From positions 1 to 64,000 of the forward strand of contig NZ_JHAL01000002.1 of assembly GCF_000738005.1 (NCBI RefSeq): DNA of 64,000 nucleotides, read 5' to 3'. This document shows positions 25,626 through 36,400 of this stretch, piece after piece. Under the pieces are notes generated by a model, which saw only the letters and a list, made by a program, of their open reading frames with translations, was not told the DNA's origin and searched no databases. Made by a program: the position numbers and the translations under genes. Source of the stretch: Bifidobacterium crudilactis (lineage in GTDB: Bacteria; Actinomycetota; Actinomycetes; Actinomycetales; Bifidobacteriaceae). The stretch's first letter is position 1. Each line of letters begins with the position of its first letter.

Positions 25626-27271
25626 CCGACATCATCGATATGGCGAATACCAAACCCGCCGACCTTTCCGTATCCATCGCTCCCCGGCAGTCGGCGGCTC
25701 GGGGCGCCACGGCAGACGAAGTGAAAAAACAGCCGGTGCGCGAGGCCATCATCCGTGCCGCCGAATTGGCGCGCGGAGCAGAGGAGCACGCACGGGGACG
25801 TCAGCATGCCAAGGGCAAGCACACGGCCCGTGAACGCCTCGACCTGCTGTTCGATACAGACACCTTCCAGGAGATCGGTCGCTTCGCAGGCGGGGATATC
25901 GCCAAAGGCAAGGCCGGTTCCGCGGTCATCACCGGTTTCGGTGAGATATACGGACGCAAGGTGGGTGTGTACGCGCAGGACTTCTCCGTTCGCGGAGGCA
26001 CGCTCGGCACGGCTGAAGGCATCAAGATCTGCCATCTGATGGATATGGCCCTCGACATGAAGGTCCCTGTCGTCTCCCTGATCGATTCGGGCGGCGCTCG
26101 CATTCAGGAGGGTGTGGCCGCGCTCACGCAATACGGGCGTATCTTCCGCAAGACCTGCGAAGCCAGCGGGTTCATCCCGCAGATTTCCGTCATCCTCGGC
26201 CCCTGCGCGGGCGGTGCGGTGTATTGCCCGGCCTTGACCGATCTGATCGTAATGACCAAGGAAAACTCGAATATGTTCGTCACCGGTCCGGATGTGGTGA
26301 AAGCCGCGACCGGCGAGACCATCAGCATGGACGAACTCGGCGGCGGATATGTGCACAGCACGAAATCCGGTGTCGCGCATTACCTCGGCGAGGACGAGGC
26401 GGATGCCATCGACTATGCCAGAAGCGTCCTGGCGTATCTGCCGTCCAGCAGCGACCAACAGGCACCGACCTACGCCTACGCCTCCGGGCATGCCGAGCGA
26501 GAGGCCGCCAAACGGCTGAAAACCATCGTTCCGGAAAACGACAGGCAACCCTATGATGTGCTTGACGTGATTCGAGGCATCGTGGATTACGGCGAATTCG
26601 TCCAGGTCCATGAACTCTTCGCCCAGTCGGCGGTCGTCGGCTTTGCCTGCATCGCCGGGAAGCCCGTAGGCATCGTCGCCAATCAGCCTGCCGTCAGCGC
26701 GGGCATTCTCGATGTGGACGCCTCGGAAAAGGTGGCGCGTTTCGTCAGACTGTGCGACGCATTCAACCTCCCCGTGGTGACCTTGGTCGACGTACCCGGG
26801 TACAAACCGGGAAGCGACCAGGAGCATGCGGGCATCATCCGCCGCGGCGCCAAAGTCATCTATGCCTACGCCAACGCCCAGGTGCCCATGGTGACGGTGA
26901 TTCTGCGCAAGGCCTTCGGCGGCGCATACATCGTGATGGGTTCAAAGGCCATTGGCGCGGATATGAATTTCGCCTGGCCCACCTCCCAGATAGCGGTGCT
27001 TGGTGCGACGGGAGCCGTCAACATCATTCACCGTAAGGACATGCAGAAGGCCAAGGAAGCCGGACAGGACGTCGACGCTCTGCGTGACAGACTGGCGTCG
27101 GAATACGAGGCCAGCACGGTCAACGCCAACCTTTCCCTGGAAATGGGTGAGATTGACGCGATGATCGACCCCGAGCAGACTCGTGAGGTCATCGAGGAAT
27201 CGCTCGGCATGCTCGCCAGCAAACGGCGCATCAGGCGCACCGATAAGCACCACGGGAACCAGCCTCTATGA
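25622..27271 (+). CDS. accD: Acyl-CoA carboxylase beta chain (carboxyltransferase)
   Basis: It transfers the carboxyl group from biotin to acetyl-CoA (or propionyl-CoA). The 549-aa protein matches the AccD/PccB family: HTARERLDLLFDTDTFQEIG, the acyl-CoA pocket DSGGARIQEGVAALTQYGRIF, GPCAGGAVYCPALTD, FVTGPDVVK and, in the biotin half, FNLPVVTLVDVPGYKPGSDQEHAGIIRRGAK and RKAFGGAYIVMGSKAIGAD. It is coupled to accC by a four-base overlap, and its stop overlaps an upstream ATG of fas. The substrate preference is not readable by eye; position next to FAS-I argues for acetyl-CoA. Confidence 0.95.
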   Translation: MTDIIDMANTKPADLSVSIAPRQSAARGATADEVKKQPVREAIIRAAELARGAEEHARGRQHAKGKHTARERLDLLFDTDTFQEIGRFAGGDIAKGKAGSAVITGFGEIYGRKVGVYAQDFSVRGGTLGTAEGIKICHLMDMALDMKVPVVSLIDSGGARIQEGVAALTQYGRIFRKTCEASGFIPQISVILGPCAGGAVYCPALTDLIVMTKENSNMFVTGPDVVKAATGETISMDELGGGYVHSTKSGVAHYLGEDEADAIDYARSVLAYLPSSSDQQAPTYAYASGHAEREAAKRLKTIVPENDRQPYDVLDVIRGIVDYGEFVQVHELFAQSAVVGFACIAGKPVGIVANQPAVSAGILDVDASEKVARFVRLCDAFNLPVVTLVDVPGYKPGSDQEHAGIIRRGAKVIYAYANAQVPMVTVILRKAFGGAYIVMGSKAIGADMNFAWPTSQIAVLGATGAVNIIHRKDMQKAKEAGQDVDALRDRLASEYEASTVNANLSLEMGEIDAMIDPEQTREVIEESLGMLASKRRIRRTDKHHGNQPL

Positions 27272-27375
27272 CGCAGACCAACTCGGCAGATTCTTCACCC
27301 GCTTCAGCAAGGCCGTCCGACGGCATCACCCCAATCGACTTCTCTCAAGAGCAACCGAATAACAAAAGGAACACA

Positions 27376-30300
27376 ATGAGTAGCACCTTTTTCCTGAATC
27401 GTCTGGCATCACAGCCTCATGCCCTGGTATTCGCCGGGCAGTCAACGCCCTGGACCGTGGCGTTGTCCGAGCTGGTGGCAGACCCTACGATCGATGAAGC
27501 GCTGAGAGGACACATCGATTCCGCGACTCGTCTGCTCTCGCCGGTTGCCGCCGAGTTGCTCGCAACCACCGGCAAGCCCACCGACCTCTTCGCTTTCGCG
27601 CCGAATCCCGCAGCTCTGGGTGCCGCAGCAGCCGCCACGGTCAGTGTCCCCGGCATCGCGCTCTCTCAGCTGGGGGCTCTGCTGGATGCCGCGAATCTCG
27701 GATATGACGTCGCCAGCGTCACGCCGAAGGCCGTGCTCGGCCATTCGCAGGGCATTCTCGCGGCCCACATGGTCCATGACATCGCTGCTGCAGGGTCCTT
27801 CGCCAAGGCCGCCGCAGGAATCGATGAGATTCTGGCCGTCGCCACACTCATCGGAGCTGCCGGAACTCGTCAGACCAGACAGCTGGGTCTCATCGCACAA
27901 GGCGAGGCGACTCCGATGCTTTCCATCAAGGGTGCGACTCGCGCACAGGTGGACCAGCTCATTTCACGAGTCACCGATTCTCGCGGCCCCATCGCCATCG
28001 CGGTCACGAACGCTCCCCGCCACCACGTGCTGTCGGGCTACCCGGAGGATCTCGCCGCATTTTCGGTGGAGGTCGAGAAGGAACACCTTCGTCAGGCCAA
28101 GCTCCGTGAGGAGAAGGTCCGTGGTGGAGCGGTGTTCGCTCCCGTACTCGAATATCTTGAGGTCACGCTGCCCTTCCATTCGCCGTTGATGACGGACGCG
28201 GTAGAGCAGACGGTCTCCTGGGCCACCGAGTGCGGACTCGACTCCAGGCGCGCGCGTCTGCTGGCATCCGAAGTACTGCTCAACGAAGTCGACTGGGTCG
28301 GCCAGATTCAAGAGCTGCTCGACCAGAACGATCCCACCCAACTGTGGATCGTGGATATGGGTCCGGGCGTCACGCTCGGCAAGCTCGTCGGCGCTTTGGT
28401 GCAGGGCAGCGGCGTCGGCATCGTCGAGGCGGCATCAAGTGCCGACCGCGCCAAGTTGTCCACTCTGGAGGGTGAGCCTGCCCGCACACAGGACTGGAAG
28501 CGTTTCGCTCCAGGTGTGATCAGCACCCCGGCAGGGGACAAGATTCGTACACGATTCAGCGAGCTCACCGGCAAGGCTCCGGTGCTTCTCGCGGGCATGA
28601 CTCCCACAACCGTTGAGCCCGAGATCGTCGCCGCTGCGGCGAATGCAGGATACTGGGCCGAGCTGGCCGGCGGCGGTCAGGTGACCGCCGAGGTCTTCGA
28701 CCAGCATGTCGAGCGCCTGGAGCAGGAGCTTGAAGAAGGACGTACGGTCCAGTTCAACGCCATGTTCATGGACCGCTACCTGTGGAATCTGCAATTCGGC
28801 ACCCAGCGCATCGTGCCCAAGAAGCGTTCATCAGGCACGCCGATTGACGGCGTGGTGATATCCGCAGGCATTCCCGAGCTCGACGAGGCCAAGGAACTCA
28901 TCGCCTCGTTGCAGGCGGACGGATTCCCCTACGTTTCCTTCAAGCCCGGCACAATCGACCAGATTCGACAGGTCGTACGTATCGCCAAGGCCGTGGCACC
29001 CACCAAGATCCTCATCGAGGTCGAGGGCGGTGCCGCAGGTGGCCATCACTCCTGGGAATCGCTGGATGACCTGCTGGTCAGTACATATGCCGAGATGCGT
29101 TCCTGCGAGAACCTGGTCCTGGTGGTCGGCGGAGGCATCGGCACGCCCGAGCGCGCCGCAGACTATATTTCCGGTGACTGGTCGCAGAGCTACGGCATGC
29201 CGAACATGCCTGTTGACGGTGTGCTGGTCGGTACCGCCGCGATGACCGCGAAAGAGGCTCACACCAGTCCTCAGGTCAAGCAGATGCTCGTTGACACACC
29301 TGGAATCGTCGATACGGGCGTCGACGCCGACCCCTTCGCGCCCCTGGGCGAGAAGTGGGTGCCGAGCGGCCATTCGGTCGGTGGCGTGACCTCCGGTCTG
29401 AGCCATCTGCACGCCGACATCTATGAGCTGGAGAACGCTTCAGCACAATGCGGACGCCTGCTGGTGCGGATGATGAAGCACCCGGAGGAGATCGAGACCC
29501 GTCGTGACGAGGTCATCGAAGCGCTGGGCAAAACCGCCAAGCCGTACTTCGGGGATCTGGAAAGCATGACCTACCTGCAGTGGGCGCAGCGTTTCGCCGA
29601 ACTCGCCTACCCTTGGGCCGATGGCACCTACGTCGACCGATTCCTGCATCTGCTGCACCGCATCGAAGCCCGTGTCTGCGATCAGGAGAGCGGTGAATTC
29701 ACCTCGCTCTTCGCCGATCGCGCAGACGTGAGCGACCCGAACCAGGCCTTGGAACGTCTGGAAAGCACCTATCCGCAAACGGCGACCCTGCTCATCACTC
29801 CTACTGATGTGGCTTGGTTCCCGACGCTTGTACGCGAGTATCCCAAGCCGATGCCCTTCGTGCCTGTCATAGACAACGATCTGCTCCGCTGGTGGGGACA
29901 GGATCAGTTGTGGCAGTCGGAAGATCCTCGATACTCCGCCGATTCGGTGCGCATTATCCCCGGCCCCATCTCGGTCGGCGGCATCACCACGGTCGATGAA
30001 CCCGTGGCGAGCATTCTCGGTCGTTTCGAGCAGGCGGCGCTGGAACGCGTCCGTGAGGCCAGAGATGCCGAAGGCGATACGGCCGAAGGTGCCTCAGCCA
30101 ACAGCACCGAAGCCTTCTGCGAGCTTTCCTGCGCCGCAAGCGCAGAGGAATTCATTCGCCGCAGCCCGCATATCTCCTGGGTCGGCCATCTGATGGCGAA
30201 TCCCGCCTTCGGAACCGAAGTGGGTGATCCCTTCTACGAGATCACCAGAATCGGTCAGGACGAATCCGGTGAACTCTTCGATCTGGACCTGCACCTCGAC

Positions 30301-33300
30301 ACCTTCTGGGACAACGATCCGGACCATGGAGTCAGCAAGCACGCGGTGCGTGACATCGTGATTCCGCTGGTGGTCGACGGCACCCAGGCGGGGCTGTTCC
30401 CCGTCGTGGATCGCAACCGTCTGCCGCAGCACGTCTATGCGATGCTGGCGGCGACCGCTGGCATCGGCAACACCACCATCACCGGTGATGTGCTGAGCGA
30501 GATGCCGCAGATCGAAGCCGTCGAGGACACCGAAACATATCCCTTCGGCATGGCTCACACCTCGTACACCTTCTCGGCGAATCTTGGATTCGACCACGAG
30601 GCGGCCACGGGCGGCGCACTGTCTTCCGGTCTGGTGCCTTCACGCATCGCCCCGGACGCCTTGGTCGGTCCGGCATGGCCGGCCATTTATACGGCATTGG
30701 GTTCGGTGTATGTCAAGGGCTTCCCTGTTATCGAAGGTCTGCTCAACGCGGTGCATCTTGACCATCTGATTCGACTCGAGGTCACCGAGAACGAGCTGCT
30801 CGACCACGTCGGCGAGCAGATCACTCTGACCAGCTGGGCGGAGGATTATCTGGAATCCGCATCGGGACGCGTGGTGACCATCAATGTCGTCCACAGCGCT
30901 TTGGACGGTACGGTGCTCGCCCGTGAAACGGAGCGTTTCGCCATACGCGGCCGCGCCTACAGCGACGCGCTTCCTCCCGAGGCACCTGAGTACGGCGGCA
31001 TCGAAGAGGAGACCCTGGGCACGCCCCGTCGTCTGCTGCGTCGTGTCAAGGTCACTGCACCGCACGATATGACGGCCTTCGCAAGGACCTCAGGCGACTT
31101 CAACCCGATTCACACCTCGAAGCGCGGAGCGGCGGTATCCGGTCTGAGCGCGCCTCTGGTGCACGGCATGTGGCTTTCCGCCACCGCGCAACACATCGCC
31201 CAGGCCTTCGACGACACCGGCACGCATTACGAAATCGCCGGATGGACCTACAACATGTACGGCATGGTGCAGTTGGACGATCAAGTCGAAATTTCCGTCG
31301 AACGAGTCGGCAAGGTCAACCATGGCGGGCTCGTGCTCGAAGTCACCAGCCGCATCGACGGACAACTGGTGTCCCGCGGCACGGCCATCGCACTGGCACC
31401 CAAATCCGCATTCGTCTACCCCGGTCAGGGTATTCAGAAGCAGGGCATGGTCCTCGACGAGCGTGCCAAGTCGGCGGCCGCCCGCGAGACCTGGGAACGC
31501 GCCGATGCGCTGACCCGTGAGAAGCTTGGCTTCTCCATCCTCGCCGTGGTGCGCGATAACCCGAAGGAACTCACTGCCAACGGCGTGACCTACCGCCACC
31601 CTGAAGGACTGCTGAATCTGACGCAGTTCACCCAGGTGGCTTTGGCAACCGTCGCTTTCGCTCAGACCGCACGCTTGCGAGAGGCGGGTTCGGATATCTG
31701 GCCTGCCTACTTCGCGGGTCATTCCCTGGGAGAATACAATGCCCTGAGCTCCTTCGCGGGCATCATCCCTCTGGAGACCGTCCTTGAGCTGGTGTTCCAC
31801 CGTGGCTCCACGATGCATCACCTGATCGACCGTGACGAACGCGGCCGTTCCAACTACCGCATGGGCGCCCTGCGTCCTAACCAGTTCGGTCTGGGCGACG
31901 ACGGCATCAAGGATTACATCAAGAGCGTTTCCGACGCTTCGGGCGAGTTCCTGGAAATCGTCAATTACAACCTCGCAGGTCAGCAATACGCCATTGCAGG
32001 TACGATCGCGGGTCTCAAATACCTTCAGGCGGACGCATCGCGCCGTGCGAAGGAATATGGTGGCAAGCCGCCGTTCATGATGGTTCCCGGCATAGATGTG
32101 CCCTTCCATTCCACACTGCTGCGCAAGGGCGTGCCTGAGTTTAGGGACAAGCTCGATGCGCTGCTGCCGCAGCATATCGACTACGCCCGTCTGGAGGGAC
32201 GCTATATCCCGAATCTGGTGGCCGTGCCCTTCGCGATGACGAAGGACTTCGCCCGCAGGATTCTCGAAGTCGTGCCTTCCGAACGCATCCAACAGGCCCT
32301 TGATGACGACGCCGTGTGGAACGAATACGCCGCCGATGACCAGAAGCTCGGCCGTCTGCTGCTGACCGAACTGCTGTCATGGCAGTTCGCCTCACCGGTT
32401 CGTTGGATTGAAACGCAGGCGCTGCTCTTCGGAGCTGGCACGCAAGGCGGTCTGGGTGTTGAGGAATACGTCGAGGTCGGTCTCGGCAATGCCCCGACCC
32501 TGGCGAACCTCGGAGCCAAGACACTTGCGCTTCCTGAGTTCTCGGGTCGTCACGTGACGGTGTACAACGTCGGCCGTGACGAGGGTCGCGTATATATGAC
32601 CGATTCCGATTCATTGGCGCAGGATGTCGATGACGATGTGGTGGAGGATGCGGCCCCGACGCAATCGGCGGCACCTGCACAGAGCGCTCAGCCCGCAGCT
32701 GCGAGCCAGCCTGCTCAGTCCGCGGCTCCCGCAGCATCCGCTCCCGTCGCGGCAAGCGGCGAACGCCCGGCGGATATTCCGTTCAAGGCCTCCGATGCCA
32801 TAGCCACGCTGCTCGCTTACTCCGCCAAGGTGCGACTCGATCAGATCGGTGAGAACGACACCACCGACACCTTGACCAACGGCGTATCGTCACGACGCAA
32901 CCAGCTGCTGATGGACATCAGCTCCGAACTGGGCGTTGCCAGCGTCGACGGTGCCGCCGAAGCTGATATCGCTGCCCTGAATGCTCTGGTGAACAAGGTC
33001 GCACCGAATTACAAGGCCTTCGGGCCGGTGCTCGCGGACATCGTGCGTGACCGTCTGCGCGCGCTCTTCGGCGCCGCCGGGGTGAAGCTTCAGCAGATCG
33101 AGAAGCGCGTCACCGATGTGTGGCAGCTCGGCTCGGGATGGGCGTACTTCACCGTTGCCGCACTGCTGCTCGATACCCGCGAAGGGGCGTCCTCACGTGG
33201 TGGCGATCTGGCGACGCTGTCATCCGACCCGGTTTCCACGGTCGCAGCCGCGAACGACCTCATCGACCAGGCGGTGCAGAAGGTCGCACAGGCGCATGGC

Positions 33301-33465
33301 GTGAGTGTGGGTCTGCCGAACGCCGGTGGTGCGGCCGGTGGTGCGGTCGTCGACTCGGCGGCTTTGGATGCCTTCGCCCAGCAGGTTACGGGTTCGAAGG
33401 GCGTCCTCGCCTCGACCGCACGCTTCGTTCTCAGTCAGCTCGGTGTGCAAGGCACTCTGGTCTGA
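27376..33465 (+). CDS. fas: Type I fatty-acid synthase, N-terminal part (AT-ER-DH-MPT-ACP)
   Basis: The first 2029 residues of the multifunctional FAS-I that makes acyl-CoAs in the cytosol. Domains in order: acetyltransferase (GHSQG about residue 122), FMN enoyl reductase (LLAGMTPTTV about 403), MaoC-like dehydratase (SGDFNPIHTS about 1240), malonyl/palmitoyl transferase (YPGQGIQKQG, GHSLGEYNALSS about 1448), an Ala/Pro/Gln linker (about 1760-1795) and ACP with the phosphopantetheine Ser in NGVSSRRNQLL (about 1838). The frame ends abruptly after FVLSQLGVQGTLV, just before the ketoreductase, whose frame is shifted by one. ATG 27376 has AAAAGGAA at ideal spacing; ATG 27268, overlapping the accD stop, would add 36 residues. 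Confidence 0.93.
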   Translation: MSSTFFLNRLASQPHALVFAGQSTPWTVALSELVADPTIDEALRGHIDSATRLLSPVAAELLATTGKPTDLFAFAPNPAALGAAAAATVSVPGIALSQLGALLDAANLGYDVASVTPKAVLGHSQGILAAHMVHDIAAAGSFAKAAAGIDEILAVATLIGAAGTRQTRQLGLIAQGEATPMLSIKGATRAQVDQLISRVTDSRGPIAIAVTNAPRHHVLSGYPEDLAAFSVEVEKEHLRQAKLREEKVRGGAVFAPVLEYLEVTLPFHSPLMTDAVEQTVSWATECGLDSRRARLLASEVLLNEVDWVGQIQELLDQNDPTQLWIVDMGPGVTLGKLVGALVQGSGVGIVEAASSADRAKLSTLEGEPARTQDWKRFAPGVISTPAGDKIRTRFSELTGKAPVLLAGMTPTTVEPEIVAAAANAGYWAELAGGGQVTAEVFDQHVERLEQELEEGRTVQFNAMFMDRYLWNLQFGTQRIVPKKRSSGTPIDGVVISAGIPELDEAKELIASLQADGFPYVSFKPGTIDQIRQVVRIAKAVAPTKILIEVEGGAAGGHHSWESLDDLLVSTYAEMRSCENLVLVVGGGIGTPERAADYISGDWSQSYGMPNMPVDGVLVGTAAMTAKEAHTSPQVKQMLVDTPGIVDTGVDADPFAPLGEKWVPSGHSVGGVTSGLSHLHADIYELENASAQCGRLLVRMMKHPEEIETRRDEVIEALGKTAKPYFGDLESMTYLQWAQRFAELAYPWADGTYVDRFLHLLHRIEARVCDQESGEFTSLFADRADVSDPNQALERLESTYPQTATLLITPTDVAWFPTLVREYPKPMPFVPVIDNDLLRWWGQDQLWQSEDPRYSADSVRIIPGPISVGGITTVDEPVASILGRFEQAALERVREARDAEGDTAEGASANSTEAFCELSCAASAEEFIRRSPHISWVGHLMANPAFGTEVGDPFYEITRIGQDESGELFDLDLHLDTFWDNDPDHGVSKHAVRDIVIPLVVDGTQAGLFPVVDRNRLPQHVYAMLAATAGIGNTTITGDVLSEMPQIEAVEDTETYPFGMAHTSYTFSANLGFDHEAATGGALSSGLVPSRIAPDALVGPAWPAIYTALGSVYVKGFPVIEGLLNAVHLDHLIRLEVTENELLDHVGEQITLTSWAEDYLESASGRVVTINVVHSALDGTVLARETERFAIRGRAYSDALPPEAPEYGGIEEETLGTPRRLLRRVKVTAPHDMTAFARTSGDFNPIHTSKRGAAVSGLSAPLVHGMWLSATAQHIAQAFDDTGTHYEIAGWTYNMYGMVQLDDQVEISVERVGKVNHGGLVLEVTSRIDGQLVSRGTAIALAPKSAFVYPGQGIQKQGMVLDERAKSAAARETWERADALTREKLGFSILAVVRDNPKELTANGVTYRHPEGLLNLTQFTQVALATVAFAQTARLREAGSDIWPAYFAGHSLGEYNALSSFAGIIPLETVLELVFHRGSTMHHLIDRDERGRSNYRMGALRPNQFGLGDDGIKDYIKSVSDASGEFLEIVNYNLAGQQYAIAGTIAGLKYLQADASRRAKEYGGKPPFMMVPGIDVPFHSTLLRKGVPEFRDKLDALLPQHIDYARLEGRYIPNLVAVPFAMTKDFARRILEVVPSERIQQALDDDAVWNEYAADDQKLGRLLLTELLSWQFASPVRWIETQALLFGAGTQGGLGVEEYVEVGLGNAPTLANLGAKTLALPEFSGRHVTVYNVGRDEGRVYMTDSDSLAQDVDDDVVEDAAPTQSAAPAQSAQPAAASQPAQSAAPAASAPVAASGERPADIPFKASDAIATLLAYSAKVRLDQIGENDTTDTLTNGVSSRRNQLLMDISSELGVASVDGAAEADIAALNALVNKVAPNYKAFGPVLADIVRDRLRALFGAAGVKLQQIEKRVTDVWQLGSGWAYFTVAALLLDTREGASSRGGDLATLSSDPVSTVAAANDLIDQAVQKVAQAHGVSVGLPNAGGAAGGAVVDSAALDAFAQQVTGSKGVLASTARFVLSQLGVQGTLV

Positions 33466-33490
33466 GCAGGATGAGGATGAGAGCGCAGCG

Positions 33491-36400
33491 GTGGTGGAAG
33501 CGGTGCAAAGCGAGTTGGGAGCCGACTGGCCTCAGCAGGTGGCTCCGCGTTTCGACGACCGCAAGGCCATATTGCTCGATGACCGGTGGGCCACCGCCCG
33601 CGAGGATCTTGCGCGCATCTTCTACAACCGAGACACCACGGTCGGCTCGCTGAGCTTCCTCGGTGCCGGTCAGCAGGTGCAGGAACAAGCGACATGGTAT
33701 GCCACCAAGTCCCGCAAGTCCGGTGACGACGACTTGGCGCAGACCTTCATGCGTATCGCTCAGGAGGCCGGACAGTCCACATTGCAGGATGCCTCGGCTT
33801 CACGATTCGCCAAGGACGTCGCGGTGGTGACGGGCGTTGCACCGAACTCCATCGCCGCCCAGGTGGTCGCAGGATTGCTGGCCGGAGGAGCCACCGTCGT
33901 GGCGACCTCGCACAGCTTCAAGCCTTCCATCGTCGAATGGGCGAAGCGCACATACCGCGACCATGCGGTCGGCGGAGCCAAGCTCTGGATCGTCCCGGCG
34001 AATCTTTCGAGCTATCGCGATGTGGATGCCTTGGTTTCCTGGGTCGGCAACGAGCAGAAGAAAACCACAGGCGCGACCACCACGATTCTCAAGCCCGCCT
34101 ACGAACCAAGCCTGTTCTTCCCCTTCGCTGCACCTCCGGTGCACGGCACCTTGGCCGATTCGGGAGAGCTCTTCGAATCCCAGGCAAGGCTGATGCTGTG
34201 GGGCGTCGAGCGCGCGATCGGCGGCTTTGCGGCCCTCGGTTCAAGCATCGACGTTCAGCACAAGATGCATGTGGTGCTGCCCGGGTCTCCGAACCGTGGC
34301 ATTTTCGGCGGTGACGGCGCTTACGGCGAGGTCAAGTCGGCCTTCGATGCCATCGTGAATCGTGCTCGTGCCGAAAAGAACTGGTCCGACCGAGTGACCT
34401 TCGCCCATCCGAGAATCGGCTGGGTACGCGGCACCGGACTGATGGGCGGCAACGACCCATTGGTCGAGGTCGTGGAACGCCATGGATTGAAGACCTACTC
34501 CACGGAGCAGATTTCCTCCGAACTGCTTGATCTGTGCACGGTGGACGCCCGCATCAAGGCCATCAATGGGCCATTGAACGTGGACCTCACCGGTGGTCTC
34601 GGCGATGCCCCGATTGATATCAAGGCGCTTCGTGCGGAGGCCATGGCGGATGCCGCACACGATGAAGCCGCACGATCCTCGACAGGGGAGCATGTGCAAG
34701 GCTCGTCCGAGAACGACGCTTCGCTGGGCGATGCCCCGGAGGCAGTCATCAAGGCTCTGCCGACACCGCATGTGCCAAGCCAGCCGCATGTGAATCTCTC
34801 CGAGTGGAAGCGCGTGAGCGCCAAGCCCGAGGACGAGATAGTCATCGTTTCCGTGGGCGAGCTCGGCCCCTGGGGTTCGGGGCGTACTCGCTTCGAAGCC
34901 GAGTTGGGCATTCACTCCGACGGACGGGTGGAACTCACCGCGGCCGGCGTGCTTGAACTCGCCTGGAACATGGGTCTGCTCGTATGGCAGGACAGCCCGA
35001 AGGCCGGTTGGTACGACGCCGATGGCAATCTGGTCCCCGAAGAGGACATCGCCGAGCGCTATCACGACGAAGTCGTGGCACGCTCCGGTATTCGTCCCTT
35101 CGAGGAAGGCATGGGCAACGACTACAAGGACGGCACCGATGAGGAAGAGGCAGATGTCTTCCTCGACCACGATGTGGAGTTCTCGGTACCGACCGAGGCG
35201 GTCGCCAGGGAGTATGTGAAGCTGGATGAATCCCATACCTCCATCCGTCCGGATGACGAGTCCGGCGAATGGGTGGTCACCCGTCATCAGGGTTCCGTGG
35301 TGCGCGTTCCTCGTCGTGCGACGATGAGCAGAACGGTCGGCGGACAGTTCCCGAAGGGCTTCGACCCGCTCAAGTGGGGTATTCCCGCCTCGATGGTCGG
35401 TGCTGTCGACAAGATTGCACTGTGGAATATCGTCACCGCAGTGGATGCCTACATCTCCGCAGGATTCTCGCCTGTCGAGATTCTGCAGGCCGTGCATCCG
35501 TCAATGGTCGCCAGCACGCAGGGCACCGGTTTCGGCGGTATGTCCTCGATGCGCAAGCTCTATCTCGACCGTTTCCTCAACAAGGAGGTCCCGACGGACA
35601 TCCTGCAGGAAGCGCTGCCGAACGTGGTCGCCGCGCATGTGATGCAGTCCTATATCGGTGGTTACGGCAGCATGGTGCAGCCCGTATCCGCCTGCGCCAC
35701 CGCCGCGGTCTCCCTTGAAGAGGGTGTCGACAAAATCGCTCTGGGCAAGGCCGACTTCGTGGTGACCGGCGCGATAGACGACATCGGCGTGGAATCGGTG
35801 ATCGGCTTCGGCAACATGAACGCCACCGCCGATGCCTCCGAGATGCTGGCGAAGGGCATCAGCCCGCGCTTCTTCTCACGCGCCAACGATCGCCGTCGCG
35901 GTGGATTCCTCGAATCACAGGGTGGCGGCACGATTCTGGTCACTCGTGGCGACATTGCGCTGCGCATGGGATTGCCCGTCGCCGGAGTCGTCGGATACAT
36001 CCACTCCTTCGCCGACGGTGGTCACACCTCGATTCCCGCCCCCGGGTTGGGTGCGCTCGCAGCGGGTCTCGGCGGCAAGGATTCCAAGCTGGTCCGCGAC
36101 CTGGATGCGCTGGGCGTTTCACCCGATGAGATCGGCGTGGTATCGAAGCATGACACCTCAACGAACGCCAACGACCCGAACGAGTCCGAACTGCACAACA
36201 CCCTGGCTCACGCCATCGGTCGTGCCGACGGCAACCCGCTCTTCGTGATTTCCCAGAAGAGCCTTACCGGCCATGCCAAGGGCGGTGCCTGCATCTTCCA
36301 GATCAACGGTCTGACCCAGCTCTTCAAATCGGGTGTGATTCCTGCGAATGCCTCGCTGGACTGTGTCGACCCGAAGCTGCGGCGAGACGACCACATGGTC

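Noticed and set aside
31090-32292. 400-codon minus-strand frame inside fas
   Set aside because: It is a shadow of the dehydratase/MPT coding region, which is unmistakable on the plus strand.
33445-33470. Programmed +1 frameshift (prfB-like) in fas
   Set aside because: The codon before the UGA is GUC, whose tRNA cannot re-pair after a +1 slip, and no strong upstream SD-like stimulator at prfB spacing is seen. A plain indel or reinitiation fits better.
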